This document shows positions 54,533 to 64,000 of a stretch of DNA of 64,000 bases, piece after piece. Location of the stretch: positions 88,328,025 to 88,392,024 of the forward strand of contig CM043958.1 in NCBI GenBank assembly GCA_014529385.2. The letters run 5' to 3'. A program made the position numbers and the translations under genes. The notes under the pieces are model-generated. The model searched no databases, was not told the origin of the DNA, and saw only the letters and a list, made by a program, of their open reading frames with translations. The DNA comes from Adiantum capillus-veneris. Taxonomy: Eukaryota > Streptophyta > Polypodiopsida > Polypodiales > Pteridaceae. The stretch's first letter is position 1, and each line of letters starts with the position of its first letter.

Positions 54533-54947
54533 ATCCCTTGCCTTGCCTTCTATCTGTGTGTCAGCTTGCTTTGGCATGGTTGACATGGTCCTACAGGATG
54601 TTCAAACTTCACTCAACCATGCAATAATAGCTATCTCATACCATGGCACGTTGCAATCCCCCCTTTGATTTTCAGGATAGTTCCCCATAGTGTGTATGCT
54701 CTAGTTATGGTCTCTAAAGAAAAAGGGGGTGCTTTTCTTGGTTGTACAAGACACTTTTTAGTCTCACAAAGGCCTACTAGCGAAAGAGAGCTGAAGCAAA
54801 TGGCCATAACATGCACAAAAAGGAGAGATACAGAGAGAGATAATTGATTCTTAAAGAAGCTACCCATAAAGGAGCCAATATTCTATTAATACAAAACACT
54901 ACTCTATAAGTTTATGCAAAAAATAGCTGAAAGCAAAGAGATATGGG

Positions 54948-54953
54948 GGGGGG

Positions 54954-55034
<81 letters not shown>
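54948..55034. repeat. (GA)n microsatellite in E2
   Basis: A pure GA run preceded by a short G run. Confidence 0.95.
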
Positions 55035-55036
<2 letters not shown>

Positions 55037-56380
55037 TAAAGGTTTTCTAAACCCATCCCATGCCTCTTTTCCATCCAATGCATGAATAGGCACCCTTGCC
55101 TCCTCTCCTAAACTAACCAACTAGCCCCTACCTTTGAAGCATTGGTTGATATAGTTTTGCAGCCTCAGAAATGCTACCATGATGCAATTACATGGCCCAT
55201 CTTGATGCAGGCTTATGAGTGATGGGTAATCCTCCCCACTAGCATAGTTCTCAACATTGGTTCAACACTTTCTATATTAGTTATGAACCCCTAGTATTCA
55301 CCAATAATTTACCGTATTCATGTGACACACTTGTATAAGCATCAAACCCCTCTATAAGAATCAAATCTTCAAAGAAATTGCTACATGGAAACTAATTTGC
55401 AAGATCAAAGATTTCATATATTAAAGCCATAGCGCTTGTTGTTACAAAACCATGTCCATTGCAGACCACCTCAAACATGATTTTATGAGATTACAAAGTA
55501 AAAGCTATGTCAATAGCTTTGGGCATTGTGGATACATGATCGGCATGTATAGAGTACATATCTAAATTCTTCAAATGTTGCCTCAAATACACTCAGGTTT
55601 GAAACCAGTGCCCTTGTGTAAAGTAACATCGCCATTGCTTGACATAATTGACCTTCCTATGCTTGGGATCCATCTCTGTCTCATGGCTATGGAGTTTCCA
55701 CCTGTGGTCCAGGGGCACCCTTCTGTGTCCTTCCAACTAGAAAGTTTGTGATGTGACTCCACCTTACATGAAAAATAAATATTCTATTCCATAGCTTGCA
55801 AGAAGTTGGGTATGCTAGAGTCTTTTCCATAGCTTGTAGAAGTTGGGTATTAGTGTTGTGGGATGCATTAGAGGCAAAGGTGGATGTGAAGACAACTACA
55901 TTAGCTTGTAATCAGGGTGGGCTTGGTTGATAGGGGAAGTTGAGTGGGAGGGAAGGGTTAGGGTCAGGGGAGGGGACGTTGACATTGAAATGGAAGATTG
56001 AGGAGGTAGTTTCTGTAGATCTTGGCTTACGATAGACTTGGTATTTTTGAGGGAGGAAAGTGAACAATGGAAGAGGGTACAGGGATAGAAAGAAGAGAGG
56101 AGAGAGGAATGTGACAGTGAGAGGAAGTGTTTAGTAGGTAGATGAAGAGGCATATCCAGAAGTGTGTGAGAATGAGAGGGAGGGTTTAGCAGGTAGATGG
56201 AGAGGGAGATGCAAAATTCTGTAAGAGTGAGAAGGAGGATTTAGCATTTAGATGAAGAGGGAGATGCAGCAGGTCCTGGCTATGGTGGGCATGGCTACTT
56301 TGAGGAAGGGGAGTGAGAGAGACAACGAGGAGACATAGAGAGAGAGAAAGGGATTTTGGAGGCAAAAAATGATTGTTTGA
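55035..56380. other. E2 right interior, no clear gene
   Basis: Minus-strand Pro/Ser-rich frames at 55896-56153 and 56186-56449 mirror the CT-rich content of the left arm. They have no domains. Confidence 0.45.
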
Positions 56381-56749
56381 TATTAGAATAGGTTTGGGGT
56401 CACTTTTTGGGGGGAAATGACAACTTTTGAAAATTTCAATAAATTTCAAATTTTTAGGGTTTATTTTTGGCCGAGTTTTTAGAAAAAAATGAAAGGTGGG
56501 GTTCTCTTTTTGTACAAGGGTCCCTCTCCCACTTTATGACACCCCCTTTTCTCTAGGAGATGCTAAAAAGCTAGAGAGAGAAGGTAGCCTCCTAGTCACT
56601 ACTTACCCCACCTTTTCTAGGCTTGAAGGCTAGAAAATGACCTACCAAAATAGCCCCCATCATTTCCTTTGTCTCCCTTAATCACAACATACTTCCTTAA
56701 GATTAGGGATTCTTACAAGGTCCATGGAGAGTCCATATTTTTCCTAATG

Positions 56750-57573
56750 CCTTCTCATACCAAGCACTACGAGATTTCTTCAACCCATACAAAGATTTGT
56801 TACTCTTGTCATTTCTTGACAAAACCGCGAGGCTGTGTTACATGAACTTTCTTAAATATGTTACCATTCAAGAAGGCGATAACAATGTCTGATTGATGTA
56901 CATCCCAACCAAAATGAGCTTCCAATGCACATTGAAAACGCATAGTAGTCATACGACAAGTGGGAGCAAAAGTCTCTTCATAATCTATGCCTTTTTGCTG
57001 TGCATAACCCTTTGCAACAAGTAGAGCCTTATAGCAATCAATCTCACCATCTGGCTTGCGTTTCAACTTATAAACCCAATTCGTACCAATGGCCTTTTGC
57101 TAGGAGGAAAGTCACATAATGTCCATGTGTCATTTTATATAAGTGCAACATATTCTGATTGCATGGCAGCCATCCAATTTTTCTGAATTCTATGCTTCAT
57201 CAAAAGACAGAGGTTGCTTACATCATGTAAGCTAGACACAGCCAAAGCATAACAATCTGATGCATAAGATGCATGGCAAGAGCCTAAATGAGTGCGACTA
57301 GACAAAGGTGCATCCAATTTTCTATCACACAATGTATGCACTAGCCATTTTGGAATATCTCTAGCTTGCTCATTTTCAGCTGTTTCCTCATCAAGTACAT
57401 CTTGTACATATGAATGAGTAATACTATGATCTATAACATTTTTAGAAACCCCCATAGGCTGTACATTTGCCTCATTGGAATTTACATTTGAACTTCCACC
57501 ACTGAAAAGAGGCAACAAAGTGTCATAAATGTCATGTGATCTGACATTACTGTCTCTAGTACATGACAACAAG
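56750..57573 (-). pseudogene. Copia family 1, copy C-prime: RT region beyond E2
   Basis: Continuation of the interrupted Copia. YAQQKGIDYEETFAP and FGWDVHQSDIVIAFLNGNIF are in 56809-57066, and the integrase-RT linker in 57135-57572. It ends at gacaacaaggg, where unrelated DNA leads into the Gypsy element. Confidence 0.85.
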
Positions 57574-57615
57574 GGCGGGCAAAGAAGGGGAGGGTAAAGA
57601 GCAAGGACATTTGGA

Positions 57616-60600
57616 TTGCTAGATCTTCTCCATCTTCCTCAAATTCTTCATCTTCTGAAGAAAGTGATGGTGCATCCTTTGAACCATCAAAAAGAAGAGG
57701 CCATAGGAAATCCTATGCCGCGTGGAAGAGGTCATCCAAGATCAAGAAATTCAAAGAGGGAGGAAAGAGCATCTCTTTCCTTACCTATGATGGCACTTTT
57801 GGTGCTACGGACAAAGGCTTGGCCTTTATCCAACAATTTGATGCGGCGTTCGGAGATGAGGGCTTCACGGAGTCCTCTAAGCTATGCCATGTAGCTATGC
57901 ACTTTCAAAAGTCCGCCAAACAATGGTGGTCTAGCCTACGGGCCAATGGTGAAGCTCCACGAACATGGAAAGCTTTAAGAGGTTCCATTATGAAGCAATT
58001 TTTGGCCACCGATGCCAAAGAAAAAGTACTCACCGAATGGCGAAGATTGAACCTCTCTCCCTATGAATCCATCCATAAATATGTAGACAAGTTTTGGGAC
58101 CTACAACTCAAAGCCACTGTCTTCAAAAAGTTGGATTTTGGAGAGCAAAAGCAGCAATTTTGTGCGGGCTTAATCGAAGAAATGGTGGAGTATGTCAACT
58201 CCCAAAGGCCTCTCGAATCAATTTCCAAACAGGGGCTAAGAGGAATTCTAAGCCCCCTAAATACAAGGGTTCCAATGAGCCTAAGGGGAAGGACAATGTC
58301 CAAAAGTCTCCTAAGGTAAATTCCAACAAAGCTAAGGAAAAGGGAGTTTACAAAGGCAAAAATAAGCTCTCTCCTGAAGAGCTTGAGCGTTATTGCAAGG
58401 ATAACCGGTGTTTCAAGTGCGGCGAATAAGGGCATGCGCACCGCGCTTGTCCGCAAAAGAACAACCGCCATGATCCTCCTAGAGCTACCTTGGTCGAAAT
58501 CCAAGAGGAGGAAACTCACCACAAAGGATCTCCTCTATGACATGCTCGGGGAAAGGTAAGAGCACATGATGCTTTTATTCTCTTTGACCCGGTTCTACTC
58601 ATAATTTTCTATCTATAGAGTTGGCCACCAAGCTAGGCATACAAACCTACGAGATGGGAGATGTCCTACCCGCATACGGTGCTTTCAAGGGGCAAGAAGC
58701 TTCAGCCACTTCCTTAATCGGGAAATTGAGGCTCCATGTCCAAATCTATGTGGACAAAGAGGAATTCTTTATCTCTCCTCTCAAGAATGAGGATGTAATC
58801 CTAGGGGCACCATGGTTTGATCGCATGGCTTCCAATGTTAAATTCCCTGAAAGGAGAATCCCCTTTAAGTTCAAGGAAAGAGATATGTATATAGATGCTA
58901 AGGAAATGGGTAACACTATACCCATTGTACATACACAAGCTTTCAACAAGTCAATAAAGAGCTCTATTTTCGTGTACATGATTTTTGTTAAAGATTCTCA
59001 AAATGAACCTAATGTTTTAGCAAAAGAAAATATACACAACCAAAAGAAATTAGAGTTATCCAATTTTCTTAAAGGGTTTCAAGATGTCTTTATTGACGAC
59101 ATCCCTTGTGAACGACCTCCTAAAGGAGGTAATGATGACCATGCAATTGAACTTCTTCCAGGAAGTTCACCACCTAACAAACCTCCTTATATAGTTTCTC
59201 AAGCTCAACAAGAGGAGATTATGCGGCAAGTGCATGAGTTAGTTGAGAAGGGCATGGTTACGCCTGTAGGATTGACCTAAAAAGTGGCTATCATCAAATA
59301 AGGATAGTTGATGAAGACATTGTAAAGACCGCATTTCGCACTACGTTTGGTCTTTACGAATACATTGTCATGCCTTTTGGCTTGACGAATGCACCAACCA
59401 CATTCAACCGCTTGATGGAGAAGCTATTCAAGCCTCACTAAACCTTTACTGGAGTGTTCTTTGATGATATCATCATCTACTCTAATTCATTAGATGAACA
59501 CAAGAAACAACTCCAGGTAATATTTCAAGTTCTAAGAGAGAATAAACTTTATGTTAATCAAAAGAAAAGTGAATATTTCTTACAAGAGATTCAGTATTTA
59601 GGTCATATTATCTCTCAAGATGGCATCCAAATGGATCCATCAAAGTTAGAGGTAATAAAAGGATGGCCGAAACCAAGGAATCTTCATGAATTAAGAATCT
59701 TTATAGGTATGTGTGCATACTATAGACGCTTCATAGAAAAGTTCTCACTAATAGCAGGACCATTACATGACCTAACAAAGAAAAACGTTAGGTACACATG
59801 GTCTGCCAAGGAGAACAATGCTTTCAAAAAGCTTAAAGAAACTCTTATCTCTCAACCTGTGCTTACACTACCAGATCTCTCAAAGCCATTTGAGGTCCAA
59901 TGAAATGCTTGTGGTCATTGCCTTGGAGCTGTTTTGCTTCAAGAAGGGCACGCCATAGGCTATGAAAGTCGAAGGCTCGACCCTGTTGAGCAAGATCTAG
60001 GCATATATGAAAAGGAACTCCTTGCAGTTCTACATGCCTTAGACTCATGGAAGCACTATTTATTGGGGACTCCTTTCATTCTGCAAACGGATCACCAAAG
60101 TCTTAAGTACTTCATGAAGCAGACCAAGCTCTCTGACAAACAAATGAGGTGGGAAAATTTTCTTTCCCAATTTCATTTTCATATTGCTCACGTTGCTGCC
60201 AAGCATAATCAAGTAGCCGATGCACTCTCAAGATGGCCGGGAGTGAATGCGGTTTCCATAGCAACTCACAATGATCTATCTTCTATGATAGATGAGTATG
60301 CTATTGATCCCGATTTTAGAGATGTGATTTCAGCCCTTCCACTAGGGAGGAAAGAGGAACCATTTACTTTACAAGATGGTTATCTTCTCTATGGCAATAG
60401 ACTATGCGTTACTAGCTCACTACATGAGAAAGTAATGTATGAATCTCATGCTCCTCCTTCCGCAGGGCATAGAGGGATTTAGTCTACCCTAAAGGAGATT
60501 GAAACATATTTCTATTGGCCTACCATGAAAGCAAACATACAAGAGTATGTTTCTAAATGTGTGGTTTGCCAAAAGACAAAGTTTGATAGAGGGAAGCAAC

Positions 60601-61723
60601 TTGGATTGCTTCAACCTTTGCCAATCCCTAATTCACCATGGGAGAGCATATCCATGGATTTTATCTTTGGATTGCCTAAGTTTATCCATGGGAATACGGG
60701 AATATGGACGATAGTAGACAGGTTCAGTAAACAAGCTCATTTATACCTGTCAAAAAGACAATCAAAGCCCATCAAATGGAAACCCTCTTCATTTCACAAA
60801 TCTTCAAGTACCATGTCTTGCCAATGTCCATAGTGTCGGATAGAGATCCTAGAATGACTAGTAATTTTTGGAAGGGTCTCTTTGAGAATTTAGGAACAAG
60901 GCTAAACTTCTCTTTGGTCTATCACCCACAAATGGATGGACAAAGTGAAATAGCTAGCCTAACAATTCTCGATCTACTAAAAACCTATGTAACGGAAGTA
61001 GATCAAAGATCCCAATGGGAGAAGTACTTACCCTTAGTGGAGTATGCTTACAATAACACTGTACATACTTCCACGGGAAAAGCACCTTTTGAGGGAAGAT
61101 CAAAAAGTCCCTTGCTACTTAAGGTACACGGGAAGATCTTCGCTGCAGATAAGTATAGCCGAGACCTACAAGAATTTTTCCAGAAGATTAAGGATGCTAT
61201 CTCTATCTCACAGCAAAGGCAAAAGGCTGCTGCTGACAAGCACATAAGAGCCCAAGCCTTTAAAGAAAATGATTGGGTCTTACTCAAATTTCCCAAGGCT
61301 TGATTAAGGCACACCATGGGCAAGAATCCTACGGGGCACCAAAAGTACTATGCTAAGTTAGCAAAAAGGTACTATGGTCCCTTCCAGATTCTTAGGCCAA
61401 TCAATGAGATGGCCTATCAACTCAAGTTGCCCAGTCATTGGCTCATACACAATGCTTTCCATGTGAGCCTATTAAATCCTTAAAAAGGAGAGCCACCTCA
61501 AGAACCAACTATTGAAGACCCACCGGAGATGGAGGACCAAGAAGAGGTGTTGCAGCCCGAGTCCATTCTCCGACATGAAGACAAGGTACTAAGAGGCGGT
61601 AAGACTATCCGACGATATCTTAATAAGTTTAAGAATTATCCTTTTGAAGATGCTAGATGGATGCAAGGCATACAATTAAAGGATAACCTAAACCTTGTCA
61701 ATGCTTACAATGCTTCCCTAGAG
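57616..61723 (+). pseudogene. Ty3/Gypsy chromovirus-like gag-pol, disrupted
   Basis: Internal region of a plant Gypsy retrotransposon, in order: gag (57819-58319, with WWSSLRA and FLATDAKEKVLTEWRRL), a zinc knuckle CFKCGE...GHAHRAC with a stop inside (58409-58451), protease flap region VILGAPWF (58621-59280), RT with [17 protein letters not shown] and FFDDIIIYSN (59280-59903), RNase H (59934-60230), integrase with CVVCQKTKFDRGKQ, MDFIFGLPKF, SDRDPRM and VYHPQMDGQSE (60480-61300), and a C-terminal chromodomain-like block (61529-61723). There are frameshifts in gag and at the protease active-site region (about 58588), a loss of about 60 codons in the RT N-terminal region (59265) and several nonsense codons. 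It is not able to move by itself. Confidence 0.87.
61529..61723 (+). pseudogene. Chromodomain-like C-terminus of the Gypsy integrase
   Basis: The pattern PESILRHEDKVLRGGKTIRRYL, then a lysine-rich turn and PFEDARW, matches the chromodomain shape seen on chromovirus integrases, where it steers integration to marked chromatin. One upstream stop (about 61482) separates it from integrase. Confidence 0.7.
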
Positions 61724-62023
61724 TAAGCAAATGTACAAATGTTAAAAATGAACAAAGTTTTTGTCTTATAAGACTCTCTTTTTCTTTATTGTGCACAAAA
61801 ATGAAGTAGTATGCATGCTTAGATCAAGTTTGCGGAGAGACGTCTGCCAAACACCAAGTAGAGCTTGTCACTCTACTATGGAAGACGATAGGACTAATGT
61901 GCATACATGCTTGCGGCAACTTAGGCTCTCAAGCACCAAATGGACTAGTCATCCATTAAATGAATATGCTTTATCTTCTCTACCCCATAGTCGAGGGCGA
62001 CTATGATTTCAAGAGAGAGGTAA

Positions 62024-63660
<1,637 letters not shown>

Positions 63661-64000
63661 ATTAAATGTTACACTTTGTACATATAATTATGTTTGTGCA
63701 CCAGATCTACATGTACACAAGGTCTAGTTTTTGTGAGTGATCGACACGGTTGACTTTCTTTTGCTATGACATCTGTTTGTTAGAATAAATATGGTTTAAC
63801 TATGAACTCTCAGGACTTCCATAAGCTATTAACGAAAGCAAGGCTTCCAATTCGGCATCTTGCATTGAGATTTTTTTTTGCATATTATATCATTACATGC
63901 AAAGAGGGTGTCTATGATATACGCAACAAATCTCTCTTGCGCAACAGCTATGGCTATGAGCCATCTTCCAGCGAGTTGTCCTCCGGAATTTCATGATAAT
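63661..64000. other. Right margin, no gene supported
   Basis: A 64-codon plus frame near 63802 has an ATG but no recognisable features and may continue beyond the window. Confidence 0.4.

Larger units (their letters stand above)
51376..56749. mobile_element. E2: 5374-bp CATTAGG-family element, probably non-autonomous
   Basis: It starts CATTAGGAGAAATATGGACT, and the right end, reverse complemented, starts CATTAGGAAAAATATGGACT. The inverted similarity continues inwards for about 360 bp (51376-51740 against 56380-56749), for example ggtgtcataaag and agagggaccctt on both arms. The flanks gtgtcagc and ccttctc correspond to an uninterrupted site at about 35988 with at most one extra base. The interior holds a tandem repeat, a poly-G run, GATA and GA tracts, a palindrome cluster and a possible captured exon pair, but nothing resembling the E1 genes. 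It would need proteins from elsewhere. Confidence 0.88.

Overview
The window looks like repeat-rich nuclear DNA of a land plant. The signs are Ty1/Copia elements with a plant-type primer-binding site complementary to initiator tRNA-Met, a chromodomain-bearing Ty3/Gypsy element, an En/Spm (CACTA) TNP2 transposase, short GT-AG introns and very long (CT)n and (AC)n tracts. A fern or another large plant genome would fit, but the sequence does not prove the lineage. I see no ordinary host gene, tRNA or rRNA. Almost everything is mobile DNA, mostly broken.

Layout. 1-5160: an uncharacterised left margin, then a decayed CACTA transposase on the minus strand. 5.9-20.7 kb: two tandem copies (about 7.5 and 7.2 kb) of a unit made of CT/GT microsatellites, a minus-strand Copia body, its 5' LTR, AC/CT tracts, an A-rich stretch and a conserved non-coding block. 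20.7-26.4 kb: a second Copia family, a Gypsy-type LTR with its primer-binding site, AT-rich DNA and microsatellites. 26.4-37 kb: the 3' half of a family-1 Copia, split by an 8285-bp DNA transposon. 37.8-39.5 kb: a plus-strand Copia piece. 39.5-41.7 kb: a second CACTA fragment. 41.7-57.6 kb: a near-identical second copy of the 16.2-37 kb region, split by a different 5374-bp element. 57.6-64 kb: a plus-strand Ty3/Gypsy chromovirus-like element, many times interrupted, and its probable 3' LTR.

The most interesting content is a family of DNA transposons that begin CATTAGG and end CCTAATG. Three members are present: E1 (27490-35774), E2 (51376-56749) and E3 (7240-7691). Each interrupts a Copia sequence whose uninterrupted paralogue is also in the window, so the ends can be fixed to the base. 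Two insertions left no target-site duplication and the third at most 1 bp. Each insertion is in only one copy of a duplicated segment, so all three came after the duplications.

E1 looks like the self-sufficient member. Its four spliced or single-exon genes are arranged as two pairs. Gene A (+) has a BAH-like region and a possible ubiquitin-like C-terminus. Gene B (-) encodes a protein that starts as a histone H3 variant and, after one in-frame TGA, continues as a Ulp1/C48-type cysteine protease. Gene C (+) is unrecognised and also has one in-frame TGA. Gene D (-) encodes about 794 residues with a coiled coil and a DDE-like, zinc-binding-like core, and is the best transposase candidate. I do not recognise this combination of an H3-like histone, a SUMO-type protease, a possible nucleosome reader and a DDE-like protein from any described transposon superfamily. 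E2 (no recognisable transposase) and E3 (a perfect foldback) are probably non-autonomous relatives.
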